The translations under genes and the position numbers were made by a program. Below the pieces are notes generated by a model. It saw only the letters and a list, made by a program, of their open reading frames with translations. It searched no databases and had not been told where the DNA came from. 21,474 nucleotides of DNA, taken from positions 1 through 21,474 of IMG/VR virus record IMGVR_UViG_3300027801_000191. The stretch is one strand, 5' to 3'. Positions 8,801-16,437 of this stretch are shown here, piece after piece; the first letter of the stretch is position 1; each line of letters opens with the position of its first letter. The DNA is from a virus.

Positions 8801-11800
8801 TTAACGTACCTATTACTATAGGTGGAGGTAAAACCGCAACAGTAAATATATGTGATATATCAGATGACTATAAACATTTATGGTTGTTATGGGCTGACAT
8901 GAGAAATAACGGCCAAGCCAATGCTGATGGTGGTCACAGAAAAACAAGTTTTGGTTTAACATCCCCTGTATATAAAAATTATAACCCTACTTTATATTAT
9001 TCAGACCAATTTGATATAGAAGGTAATGTAGATAAATTTACTGATTTAAAAATAGGTAAAGATATAATTATAGAAGAAGTAAATCCTGTTTCCGATTACT
9101 CTACTACTATTCCAATGTCAAAACCTATAGATTACCAAAACCCTATTAGTGCTAGTAGTTTGTCTGAAAACTCTACGGGCGATACTAAATTAAAAGTAAC
9201 TAAAACTAGTCATGGTCTTAACCTAAACGATTATGTATATTTATTTAATACTGATAGACATGATGGTTATTATCAAATAAAAAGTAAAGATACTAATACT
9301 TTTACCTTTAAAGCAGGTACTTTTATAGCAGGAGCGACGGATGACGGGCAAGCAGGGGGTATAAAATATGCAATAACAACAGGTTCAGATAAAGAAATTG
9401 ATATAAAATATCACGATTGGGAAAATAAAGCAGGGGCATTTATAGTAATAGATTCTTCACCTTTCTTTAACCTTAATACTTATATTAATGGTGGTAGAGT
9501 AGGACAAGTAGCAGGAGGAAATACAAATCTAGTAGATTATGAAACTAGTGTAAAAGGGTTTCCTGCTTTACTAGATAATTATTATTCTGAGGCTATAGCA
9601 AAAGATAGTAATAGTGGAGATGAATTTAGTCAACACAAAAACCAAAACAGAATAATTAGTGAGTCTACTACTTTAAGTAATAGTATCCAAATAGGAGATG
9701 TTGGGATAATAGTAGAAGATTTAAGTATTTTTGGTAATAGTGGGATGGGGAGAATAATTGCTAGAGAAAAAGATGACGGTAGTACTGTAAGTAGCGATAA
9801 AGATTTTTACTTTACTTGGAGTTCTAAGAAAAATCTTAGTACAGCACAGGATGGAGTAAGCACTACACCTGCTAATGGGGCATTAGTAGATGTAGTGAAA
9901 CAGAATGGAACTACAGATTCCAGTGGGAACGCCGACAATGTTGGTATTATGACAGGTACAGTTATACCTGTTGGAATGAGTGAAATTTTATCTGCCGATA
10001 TAGGACAAGATACAAATGGAACTAGTTTGGATGCTACTTTATTAGATTTTAATATACAAGCCGGTATGTTAATTTACAGAAAAAATAATGCCGGTACAGT
10101 TTTAAGTAAAGAAAAAGTAGTTTTAGTTAAAGAATATACAGTAGGTGGAGCAACATATCAAAATAGAATGTTAGTAACTGGTCTTTGGACGGCCGGTCTT
10201 GGTGGAAGTAATAATGATAGATGGGAAATACCACCACAATTAGGGGGTATTATTACTGTAGTTAATTCATTAGATGACCCACTTGATTCTGCTACTGGTA
10301 GTAGTCATGGTTTAGAAAACAGTATACATAGATATATAGATAATAACGCTTTACCTTTAGGCTCTACAGAAGATGTTGCATTAACAACAACTGACGAAAA
10401 AGATAAATATTCTTTTATTACAGTAAGTTCTACTGTAAGTAATCAATATGCATTAAGAATATTAATGCATTTAGAAGGAACAACAAAATCATTAGGGGGT
10501 AATACTTATTATGACCATGATAAATTTAGGGCATTATGGTTAGCGTCTTTAATATCTAATTGGAGAGCGCCTATTAAATTACCTTTAATGTATGATATTA
10601 ATAACATACCTATAACATATAATATGAGTAGTGATGGTACTGTAAATAATACGGATGATTACGGTTCTATGTTTAACGCTAATTCTAAAAATTTATTAGA
10701 TGTAACAAAAGGAATAACTAAATTAAGTGGGTTTGGTAATATTAATAATTACCATACTACTTTTTCTTGGTTAGCAGGAAGAGATGGTAGGTTGTCATAC
10801 AGACCTAAATACAATAGTGGAGTTAATTTTGATAGATTAAACGCACAACGAAGTAAATTTAGTAGTAACGTAAAAGGTAAAATTAGTAATGTTAGATTGT
10901 TTTATGACAAAAGTAAATCTTTTGTAGATTTCCCTGCTACTAACCTTAATGATTCTACCAATTGGAAAATAATACAACACCCGGAAATAACTACATCAGA
11001 TGAAGCACTAAAAATGGCACAACAAGAATATAACACAAACAAATCTTCTAAAATAACTATTAATATAACTCCTAGACAAGATAGTTATGAAGAAGATAGT
11101 GTTATCGTAAATGTAGTAGACAAAATGGTACACACAGGTAGATATGGTTATATCGCTGACCCATATATAGCATTTCATGGTAATGATGATTTAGGTAACG
11201 CTTCTGATTTAATGTATTGGACTAGATTAGGTACAGGCGGAGCATTATTTACGGGGGCGCAGAGTGGGTTAGATGGTAATATGGGTAATATCCCTGCTGA
11301 TATTTATAATAGATATGGACAAACAAAATACTCTCAAGCAAATACTAGCGCTACTGATATAGGTTGGGAAAATAATTTTTATTGGTACGGTGCTAAGAGT
11401 CTTAGTTACGCAGTACAAATAGTAGATGTTACTAATAGATGTCCTTTAGTTAGTGAAAAAACAGGACAAGAAATGAGAATGTTTGTGGCTATTAAGCCTA
11501 ATCAAACAGGAGTTAGTATTGATGATTTAATATTTACTGTTTACATGGTAGATTACGCTTATTCTACTAATAAAAATAGAACTACTCTTGATTTAGCAAG
11601 TAGTACTACTTATACTACTGGAACTGCTAGTGACCACATTGGGTCAATAGATGTAAAAGGTAATGGTTTTTATGAAATGCCTATACCTAAATCTTATTGG
11701 TCAAAAGACGGAGGAACTAGTATTTCAGGAGGTAAAATAATAATCTCTGTAAATACTGAATACTGTAGGGCTTTATTAAGACATAGATGTGGCGACCCTA

Positions 11801-13032
11801 CTAACGCAATTATTGTTCAAAATAGTAACTCTCTACAAAATATTAACATAAGCGCCGATGGTAGTGGTGGAAATTATAATGCTTCTAGTATATTTCCTTT
11901 AGGGGGTAAAATATTTACTGAGTGGGATATGTTCTCTGCCCCACGTAACGAATATTATGCCCCAAGAATACATATATGTAAAGATATAAAATACCAACCT
12001 GCTACATACGTAACTTATACTGACAAATCTCTAGACCTAAATCAAAAAGTTATGTCAATAGAAAAAATAGATTGGAAAGTAAGCCAACGTGGTGAAGACT
12101 TAAATTTAATATTGACTAGTGATGAATCAACAAGTAGTGATATAGTGCTTGCTAATTTATTTAGTAAGGCTAATAATCCTGTATTCCAACCACCTCCACC
12201 GGCCCCTACACAAACTATATCTATAGAAAACGATACTAGTGATGATGCGATTGAACCCGATAATAATGTAGGTGGGCAAGACAATGATGATGGAGTAGGG
12301 TCGCCCGCACCACCAAATCTTAAACCTCCCGTTCTTGAACCTGTAGGTTCGTTTGGGTTTAATGTTAACCAAGAAAATAATATTAATAGTATGTCATCTA
12401 CTACTTATGGTAACATGACTAATAGAATAGGTCTTGGTGACGATAATAATAGTTTTAGTGAATTCTCTATCTTAGGACAAACAAGACCTAGTACTATACC
12501 TAGTAGTATTAGAGGTATAGATGCACAAGTAGAGTTTAATCCAACCGGAGGTACTGCTATTAAAACAAGTAATGGTATATCATTCCCCGGAGTAGGGGTA
12601 ATAGAAGGAGAGGGGTTAGCCGACACCCCTGTTAATATTACTACTGCTTCTTTAAAGATAAAAATACCTAATGATGTAAAAACTAATGAGGTAAATATAA
12701 ACACCCAAATTACTCATGCCGCAAATCAAGCAAGTAGTAACGTAGCAGAATTAATTGTAACTGTTACTTGTGACCAAACATCTAACTCTAAATCTAAAAA
12801 CACACTTGTGTATTCAAACTATGTAAATAATAATCTATCATTATTTTCTAATAAAATTTTGGGGGCTAACGTAGGAGGTAATACTTTAACCGTAGAAATA
12901 AAAAGAGTAGCAGGTTCTACTAACGATAGTTCAGATTACAATTCAGTAATATTACAAGACACACAAGTAAGATTAAATAGAGTAGCCGGTCATTCTTCTG
13001 CTGATACTAATAACTTTACTACTTACTCTTGA
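5809..13032 (+). CDS. Giant tail-tip / hub and receptor-binding protein
   Basis: This 2407-residue protein starts 18 nt after the tape measure gene. Because no other tail gene follows before the module ends, it probably combines distal-tail, hub and host-contact roles. Residues about 205-430 look like a LamG/concanavalin-type beta sandwich ('DYTNRKYNVYCDGELIG'). Residues about 435-560 resemble phage hub (gp27/late-control D) domains ('IWRGIVKNFEIDE', 'RKLAISAEDRTSLLDKQIP'). Near 1130-1170 is the common tail domain motif 'SHGLNLNDYVYLF...GYYQI...TFTF'. Near 1631-1669 a second hub-like part reads 'TFSWLAGRDGRLSYRPKYN'. A proline linker (PPPPAP near 2127, then another proline-rich stretch near 2165) leads to a Ser/Thr/Asn-rich C-terminal domain of about 230 residues, the likely receptor-binding tip. 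There is no obvious peptidase or lysozyme motif. Domain limits are approximate. Confidence 0.75.
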   Translation: MVRPVTSKYGFWLAGYYDDFMGARAIPDDSNSPSIENTYDSKTAHHGNILNGEANLNPRFRWSIVDRERIGSVLISTALNRYLKNRGSYEFVGNDTIRQNHSKYEGTAQLQYPDGHTNANRIKFANGTDTGISGTNINGYQLFCNGYDTTNKYLVPTGTTDASYGRTDMEAYYTSAGTFSNTKYANKIAGTFANGAVRSTTRQTSFANLAGVWEGEAFAFTASDTPTNLFHPVKSPSGKPFLVIQTTSSAPSSNPTIAYDGTLNSKLDGDIFTVRLCVRSFSGHSVTAGKEPQIVFNIGYAATNLTSSLGFTTTPAISYTWRPASHPAGTRAYTYDYFGASFIGTGSNTNIVNDDCWLDFDFVMDYTNRKYNVYCDGELIGDTESMNGTPTAESMYGWSMSLDATYTKSSQYLMLDRVGLVRPLTDHVKDTEKLTGSPVTDLSMNLPNNGFSNCKITIFDDANDTDNDNVYGELDADYAHNKLTTLFNTDSISNWELLIFADVEVNRIDRPIWRGIVKNFEIDESIRSGRKLAISAEDRTSLLDKQIPVWDIGQASLSTTYGSETPYWLSETEGYKHLMNFGSEPLKLTQNSIGFNSNKYLEEAQQRTQLYSGIPIQMYNNEEVDFGPNEAHKGWEGINIVGFGKTVRGTYLGDGNSDVKSFVAISAPNSTTEYVQNSTTQKIKNTTNPNYNNNTITLQNKVDVPSSNRVRYNEDTDTKQILWYNGLTYEPETAKIILITNYSGAIFHTSAGTTYQQWISFNVWQPHVNNLKTEHTSFYMDADPDLNLGDYIYVNHMHDNYSDKTTSKMLHPSVRGKQKVVNVKKIHNYFVASNAFTFQTNFLWVVTTDRPYTENGKGDYVNSTLLSGNSRFSWSKDVQGTITPASTNHALTKYRNLHTQWMTDLPKSLWFQYRYGQIRETAFGSCVLQASVAVNDNKVKITQDLYNTLNAASAKKRSGCAEIVTSGTSQVYSYVKFIYKYLIVDGSNYYLGGTSDFLNVPITIGGGKTATVNICDISDDYKHLWLLWADMRNNGQANADGGHRKTSFGLTSPVYKNYNPTLYYSDQFDIEGNVDKFTDLKIGKDIIIEEVNPVSDYSTTIPMSKPIDYQNPISASSLSENSTGDTKLKVTKTSHGLNLNDYVYLFNTDRHDGYYQIKSKDTNTFTFKAGTFIAGATDDGQAGGIKYAITTGSDKEIDIKYHDWENKAGAFIVIDSSPFFNLNTYINGGRVGQVAGGNTNLVDYETSVKGFPALLDNYYSEAIAKDSNSGDEFSQHKNQNRIISESTTLSNSIQIGDVGIIVEDLSIFGNSGMGRIIAREKDDGSTVSSDKDFYFTWSSKKNLSTAQDGVSTTPANGALVDVVKQNGTTDSSGNADNVGIMTGTVIPVGMSEILSADIGQDTNGTSLDATLLDFNIQAGMLIYRKNNAGTVLSKEKVVLVKEYTVGGATYQNRMLVTGLWTAGLGGSNNDRWEIPPQLGGIITVVNSLDDPLDSATGSSHGLENSIHRYIDNNALPLGSTEDVALTTTDEKDKYSFITVSSTVSNQYALRILMHLEGTTKSLGGNTYYDHDKFRALWLASLISNWRAPIKLPLMYDINNIPITYNMSSDGTVNNTDDYGSMFNANSKNLLDVTKGITKLSGFGNINNYHTTFSWLAGRDGRLSYRPKYNSGVNFDRLNAQRSKFSSNVKGKISNVRLFYDKSKSFVDFPATNLNDSTNWKIIQHPEITTSDEALKMAQQEYNTNKSSKITINITPRQDSYEEDSVIVNVVDKMVHTGRYGYIADPYIAFHGNDDLGNASDLMYWTRLGTGGALFTGAQSGLDGNMGNIPADIYNRYGQTKYSQANTSATDIGWENNFYWYGAKSLSYAVQIVDVTNRCPLVSEKTGQEMRMFVAIKPNQTGVSIDDLIFTVYMVDYAYSTNKNRTTLDLASSTTYTTGTASDHIGSIDVKGNGFYEMPIPKSYWSKDGGTSISGGKIIISVNTEYCRALLRHRCGDPTNAIIVQNSNSLQNINISADGSGGNYNASSIFPLGGKIFTEWDMFSAPRNEYYAPRIHICKDIKYQPATYVTYTDKSLDLNQKVMSIEKIDWKVSQRGEDLNLILTSDESTSSDIVLANLFSKANNPVFQPPPPAPTQTISIENDTSDDAIEPDNNVGGQDNDDGVGSPAPPNLKPPVLEPVGSFGFNVNQENNINSMSSTTYGNMTNRIGLGDDNNSFSEFSILGQTRPSTIPSSIRGIDAQVEFNPTGGTAIKTSNGISFPGVGVIEGEGLADTPVNITTASLKIKIPNDVKTNEVNINTQITHAANQASSNVAELIVTVTCDQTSNSKSKNTLVYSNYVNNNLSLFSNKILGANVGGNTLTVEIKRVAGSTNDSSDYNSVILQDTQVRLNRVAGHSSADTNNFTTYS

Positions 13033-13799
13033 TAAGTTTCTCTTAGGCTTAAAATACGCTTAGCCTTTTCTCTACCTATACCATCTATCTCCATAAGAGA
13101 TTTTTGTGTAGTTCTAGAGTTAAGTATCTTAGGTATGCTACCAAATTTGTTTAGTAAATCTTGTGCGTGTTTAGGAGTAATACCACTAAGTGAACTAAGA
13201 ACTAAAACTTTAGGGTCATAATCTTTATTTTTAATCTCTGTCTGTATGTCTTTAGGCAAATCTTTAAAAGTTATTTTTTCCTTAACGGTAATTTGAGTGT
13301 GATTAATTATGAGAAAATCTACAAAGTCATCCATACTATTAACTTCCATATATCTTATCTTAGGAAATCTCTGATAGAATGTCATCTTAAATTGTTGGGT
13401 TATTTTTTTCATCCTAGCAATCTCTATAGCAATCAATCTAGCCGTTGGCCTACCACTAGGTATGTAAGGCTTAAACTTCGTACCATACACGACTAGGAAG
13501 GGATTCTCGTATGCTTCCTGCAAGTCTTGTAGTTGTGCTACTATAGTCCTACTTCTACCGTAGCCCATAATAGACCTGTATAGGTCATTGATTTCTTTTG
13601 CTTCTATTCCCCAACTACCCATTCTATAATCGGCGCTTTTCATTCTTATTACTTTAGCCAAACCTTTCTCATCTTGTTTAGCATCCCCCATCCTCATAAG
13701 TATTTTATTAATTACTTTAGGGTTTTCTCTATCGTCTACTAGAAGCACAAAGTGTACACTAAAAGTAGAGTACTTAAAAGGTACATACACCATCTCCAC
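13023..13799 (-). CDS. ERCC4/XPF-family structure-specific nuclease with HhH repeats
   Basis: This 258-residue protein has the XPF/Mus81/Hef nuclease plan without a helicase. The ERCC4 motifs are 'VDDREN' (D22, R24, E25), then 'SADY' (D57) and 'GIEAKEINDLYRSI' (E66, K68, D72). The canonical family signature is VDxRE...GDY...ERK..D; here ERK is EAK. A core strand follows ('PFLVVYG'). The C-terminus has tandem helix-hairpin-helix motifs: 'SGITPKHAQDLLNKFG' near 205-220 and 'IDGIGREKAKRILS' near 238-251. Such enzymes cut branched DNA such as flaps, forks and replication intermediates, and in archaea work with PCNA, which fits the clamp in the same operon. The GTG start is uncertain because an in-frame ATG lies at 13793. 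It is the last gene of the minus operon and overlaps the tail-tip gene tail-to-tail by 10 bp. Confidence 0.85.
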   Translation of the reverse strand: MEMVYVPFKYSTFSVHFVLLVDDRENPKVINKILMRMGDAKQDEKGLAKVIRMKSADYRMGSWGIEAKEINDLYRSIMGYGRSRTIVAQLQDLQEAYENPFLVVYGTKFKPYIPSGRPTARLIAIEIARMKKITQQFKMTFYQRFPKIRYMEVNSMDDFVDFLIINHTQITVKEKITFKDLPKDIQTEIKNKDYDPKVLVLSSLSGITPKHAQDLLNKFGSIPKILNSRTTQKSLMEIDGIGREKAKRILSLRETYQE

Positions 13800-13905
13800 A
13801 ACAAGAAGATATTTTGTTGTGGCAATTCATACAAGATAAAGAGCCATGTAAATCCATGAACCCTCTATCGCTTCTACAGATAGGGCATAATTCTTTTACT
13901 TTCAT
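13774..13905 (-). CDS. 43-residue zinc-ribbon protein
   Basis: This short ORF begins with an ATG at 13905 that overlaps the upstream stop as ATGA and has a purine-rich GGAGAGAGAGGA just before it. The product has paired cysteines CPIC (C7, C10) and CMNC (C25, C28) with 14 residues between them, the spacing of a small zinc ribbon, then a second cluster CC...C (C35, C36, C41). It ends at a TAA at 13774-13776, overlapping the nuclease start by 26 nt. Small zinc ribbons of this kind often serve in nucleic-acid or protein contacts. No specific role is recognised. The exact coupling on one side and the intact Cys pairs argue that it is real. Confidence 0.65.
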   Translation of the reverse strand: MKVKELCPICRSDRGFMDLHGSLSCMNCHNKISSCCGDGVCTF

Positions 13906-14324
13906 TCCTCTCTCTCCGGTCTTTTATTTCTTTCTTCCGCAGTAGTTATTTCTGAAAAATTATTTGGTATAATATTCCTTCTTCTGTATTCTACAGGCGA
14001 AGATACTTTTTCCTTTCTTTTTGATACATAATCTCTAGTGGTATATATTCTCATAATACTAGATAGAACATAAGAACTAATTTGTTTCCAGTGGTTGCTT
14101 ATTTGTTTAGTCGCTTCATAAGCAATCTGTTCTGCGGTCTTCCAATCATCCATATAAGAACTATTAATAGTAGTCTCTATTGCTTTTTGGTACTCTTTCC
14201 TTTTGTGTTGAGCGCCGTGGTAGTTATTTTTATCTTTACTTTGACGGTTAAACTTTTTACCAGTAACTTTACTTCTACTACTGTTAGTTACTTCTGTACT
14301 ATTTTTAGGGTATCTACCGGCCAT
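13902..14324 (-). CDS. Basic winged-helix-like DNA-binding protein
   Basis: This 140-residue protein has a disordered, basic N-terminus (residues 1-45, rich in Lys, Arg, Ser and Asn). Residues about 58-116 read like a winged helix: 'WKTAEQIAYEATKQ', a recognition-helix-like 'ISSYVLSSIMRIYTTRDYV', then a wing 'SKRKEKVSSPVEYRRR'. The C-terminus is again charged. The ATG overlaps the primase stop as TAATG and has a clear SD (AGGAGAGG, within 14331-14340, 6 nt upstream). It could be a regulator of this operon or a replication accessory protein that binds DNA next to the primase. The fold is inferred from pattern only; no close family is named. Confidence 0.65.
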   Translation of the reverse strand: MAGRYPKNSTEVTNSSRSKVTGKKFNRQSKDKNNYHGAQHKRKEYQKAIETTINSSYMDDWKTAEQIAYEATKQISNHWKQISSYVLSSIMRIYTTRDYVSKRKEKVSSPVEYRRRNIIPNNFSEITTAEERNKRPEREE

Positions 14325-15358
14325 TAAGTACCTCTCCTTGTCCCATCATCTCTCCAACATGGGCCTGTACACAGTCCTCTTGCTTCTAACCAAGAACAGG
14401 AAGGAGTATTTTCATAATCCATCATACTGTTAATATGTTTCAAAGAAATATGTGGGTTAAAATCTCTCCACCCTAAAGTAGACATGAATTTTACCATCTT
14501 CTGTGCTATCTCATTCTTCTGACTTCTCTCTAAACTTTTTGGGTTAGCAAACCATCTTAGATTCTCTGCTAGATGTTGAGCCAGCGCTAGTCTAACGTGA
14601 TGTCTAGGATTCTCATGTGTTATAGCCTTACTAAGACAAGGTGGTATAGGCACTTGGTCTATAGTACCAATGTCCCCATTAAAATCACCTAACTGATAGG
14701 CTATTTCTTTTACAGGATTTTCAGCAATCCAACTTAATATATTAAATTCTTTTTGCTTAAAAGAAATACCTAAGTCCATGTTCCCAGTGAAGGGGTCTAA
14801 TTCTCTATTCTCCTGTAAAGGTTTTGTAGGGATTTTAAAATTCATAGGGTCATCCCTAAATAATCGAGCATCTATATTGACCGCCCACTTATTTCTTTTA
14901 GGGTTAAACGTATCAGGGATACGTGTTAGTTTTTGTGGGTGACCTACACCATCTAGTGTAGGTAAACCTGAAGCAACCTCTCTCTCATATCTATCGACGT
15001 GCTTTGCTATTGCAGTACCCTTGACAGACTTGTTAAATAATTGGTGTACGTGAAAACCTCTACCTGTAAACACTAAGCGTATGTCTCCATTGAGCCTATT
15101 AAGTAGCACTCCTACGTCGCGTTTAACATCTGCTAGGTTACCTCCCTCTACTATATCAAAGTCCCACCAAGCCCTGTCTATGATGACAGAATCTATATCC
15201 ATTTTCCATGACCTAGTAGGGTGAGTAGAACCGAAAGAATATAGACTAGTATAACAAGAAGCCTTACCATTCAATTTATTTATGTATGTATCATATCCGT
15301 CACGACTGTCACAAATATTACGGCGAAGCCCTATCTCTCTAGGGAAATTTAAAAGCAT
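14324..15358 (-). CDS. Archaeo-eukaryotic primase, PriS-PriL-type fusion
   Basis: This 344-residue protein appears to hold both primase halves. The N-terminal part shows the PriS (AEP) catalytic pattern: acidic 'WWDFDIVEG' (D66, D68), 'FTGRGFHVH' (99-105, the SGRGxHxH-like motif), and 'KLTRIPDTFNPKRNKW' (143-158), resembling the nucleotide-binding Arg region. The C-terminal part, from 'PIPPCLSKAI' onward, looks like the PriL C-terminal Fe-S domain: C241, then C321, C330 and C334 ('SCSWLEARGLCTGPC'), with 'NPRHHVRLALAQHL' between. Separate PriS and PriL subunits are usual in archaea; single-chain fusions are known from Nanoarchaeum and some archaeal plasmids. It should make primers for the operon's polymerase. 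The ATG lies 4 nt after the preceding zinc-ribbon gene. Confidence 0.85.
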   Translation of the reverse strand: MLLNFPREIGLRRNICDSRDGYDTYINKLNGKASCYTSLYSFGSTHPTRSWKMDIDSVIIDRAWWDFDIVEGGNLADVKRDVGVLLNRLNGDIRLVFTGRGFHVHQLFNKSVKGTAIAKHVDRYEREVASGLPTLDGVGHPQKLTRIPDTFNPKRNKWAVNIDARLFRDDPMNFKIPTKPLQENRELDPFTGNMDLGISFKQKEFNILSWIAENPVKEIAYQLGDFNGDIGTIDQVPIPPCLSKAITHENPRHHVRLALAQHLAENLRWFANPKSLERSQKNEIAQKMVKFMSTLGWRDFNPHISLKHINSMMDYENTPSCSWLEARGLCTGPCWRDDGTRRGT

Positions 15359-15362
15359 AGTA

Positions 15363-15527
15363 TCACTCTGTGATATCCGCTACTTCTTGTTGATGTCCAC
15401 ATTGACATCCACCAATAAGAATATTTCTAGGTTTAGAACCTGTCTGAGCGTTCACTTGAACCATCTCTTCAAACCCTTCCCAATTTTCATCATTACCACA
15501 ATTACTACAAGTTATTTTTATCTTCAT
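15363..15527 (-). CDS. 54-residue zinc-ribbon protein
   Basis: This ORF starts at an ATG at 15527 with a strong SD (GGAGATGA, 15534-15541, 6 nt upstream) that overlaps the stop of the preceding micro-ORF as TAATG. The product has CSNC (C7, C10) and CQC (C41, C43) flanking about 30 residues, then GH and a short acidic tail. This resembles a small zinc ribbon, though the second pair has one residue rather than two between the cysteines. It ends 4 nt before the primase ATG, so it is probably co-translated with the primase and could act with it. No family name is certain. Confidence 0.7.
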   Translation of the reverse strand: MKIKITCSNCGNDENWEGFEEMVQVNAQTGSKPRNILIGGCQCGHQQEVADITE

Positions 15528-15601
15528 TATAATTCATCTCCTTCTATATCCCAACCATCAAATACTGCTTCCATTAATTTTATAAATTTTCTACTTTTCA
15601 T
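15527..15601 (-). CDS. 24-codon coupled micro-ORF
   Basis: The ATG overlaps the nuclease stop as ATGA and the TAA overlaps the zinc-ribbon start as TAATG, so this ORF exactly tiles the gap. A good SD (GAAGGTGG, 15608-15615) lies 6 nt upstream. The peptide begins MKSRKFIKLMEAVF and ends DIEGDEL; the codons of its end supply the SD of the next gene. It may be a real micro-protein (short amphipathic helix plus acidic tail) or mainly a translational bridge that keeps ribosomes on the mRNA. Confidence 0.5.
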   Translation of the reverse strand: MKSRKFIKLMEAVFDGWDIEGDEL

Positions 15602-16437
15602 ATCCAACCACCTTCTTTTATATTACCTGTCAATTCCGCTTCACAATTAAGGCAAAACTCACACCACAATGGACAAAAATAGTCACTCCAATTCATAGGC
15701 CACTGTTGGAGTCTAAGTGACGATATAGTATCTTTTAAAGATTCCGCAAAGGAGTTTATACTTCTCTTTCCTATAGGCTCAAGAATGGCTATACCTTGTT
15801 CAGGACCTAACCATATTCGCTTACCTCTTTTATTACCTTCTAAGAGTAGTTTATCATTCCCGTCTTCCGGTATCTCATAGTCAGGGGAGATATATAAAAA
15901 ATGAGTAGGAGTCTCATAGTTACCCATGAGTTCTAAAAGCCTATAGTAATAGACTAACTCCTTCCTAGTTCTCGCTAACTTACCCATGTTCATTTTCCCT
16001 GTTTTTAACTCTATAATAATATTCATACCATTACCTGTCTTTATCAAACCGTCTATGATACCAACCCACATAATATCCTCACCTTCATATACTTCGGGAA
16101 TTTCATGTTTAACTTCTGACTCTATAACTTCCATACCACCCAAGTCATGTGCTACTTGGTGTATCAGAATAGAGAGGGATTGTATAGCAGGGTCATCTAC
16201 TATACCTAAAGTACTAGCAGTTTCAGTTATAGCATTAGGTCCTTGTAACAAACCCTCTTCCATGACAGTATGTACTAAACCACCACGTATCATGGCCTCT
16301 GATGCAGGAGGTCTAGGTAAGTCCGCTACATAATTCCAATAGAATTTACGAGGACACATCATATAGGTAATCAATGATGACTTACTTACTCTTAGAGTAA
16401 GACCGTCGGTAGGAGCATAAGATGATTCTTTTGACAT
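15598..16437 (-). CDS. Cas4/RecB-type PD-(D/E)XK nuclease with Fe-S cysteines
   Basis: This 279-residue exonuclease of the Cas4/AddB class has 'YMMCPRKFYW' (C28), a 'GGLVHTVME' His motif (H56), 'VGIIDG' (D129) and 'IIIELKTGK' (E143, K145), which together form the PD-(D/E)XK active site. A QxxxY-like helix with 'LVYYYRLLEL' follows. The C-terminal cluster is C255, C259, C262 and C265 ('FCPLWCEFCLNC'). With C28 this gives the cysteines expected for a 4Fe-4S cluster, as in Cas4. No cas gene or repeat array is nearby, and tailed archaeal viruses often carry such genes next to replication genes. A role in DNA end resection or recombination is therefore more likely than spacer acquisition. An SD-like GAGGG lies about 8 nt before the ATG. 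Confidence 0.88.
   Translation of the reverse strand: MSKESSYAPTDGLTLRVSKSSLITYMMCPRKFYWNYVADLPRPPASEAMIRGGLVHTVMEEGLLQGPNAITETASTLGIVDDPAIQSLSILIHQVAHDLGGMEVIESEVKHEIPEVYEGEDIMWVGIIDGLIKTGNGMNIIIELKTGKMNMGKLARTRKELVYYYRLLELMGNYETPTHFLYISPDYEIPEDGNDKLLLEGNKRGKRIWLGPEQGIAILEPIGKRSINSFAESLKDTISSLRLQQWPMNWSDYFCPLWCEFCLNCEAELTGNIKEGGWI

Noticed and set aside
12042-12704. Minus-strand open frames within the tail-tip gene
   Set aside because: They are antisense to a continuous 2407-codon frame, show no recognisable motifs, and result from its repetitive Ser/Thr/Asn codons.
15598-16437. CRISPR adaptation module suggested by the Cas4-like gene
   Set aside because: No cas1, cas2 or regularly spaced direct repeats are visible in the window, and the neighbours are replication genes.
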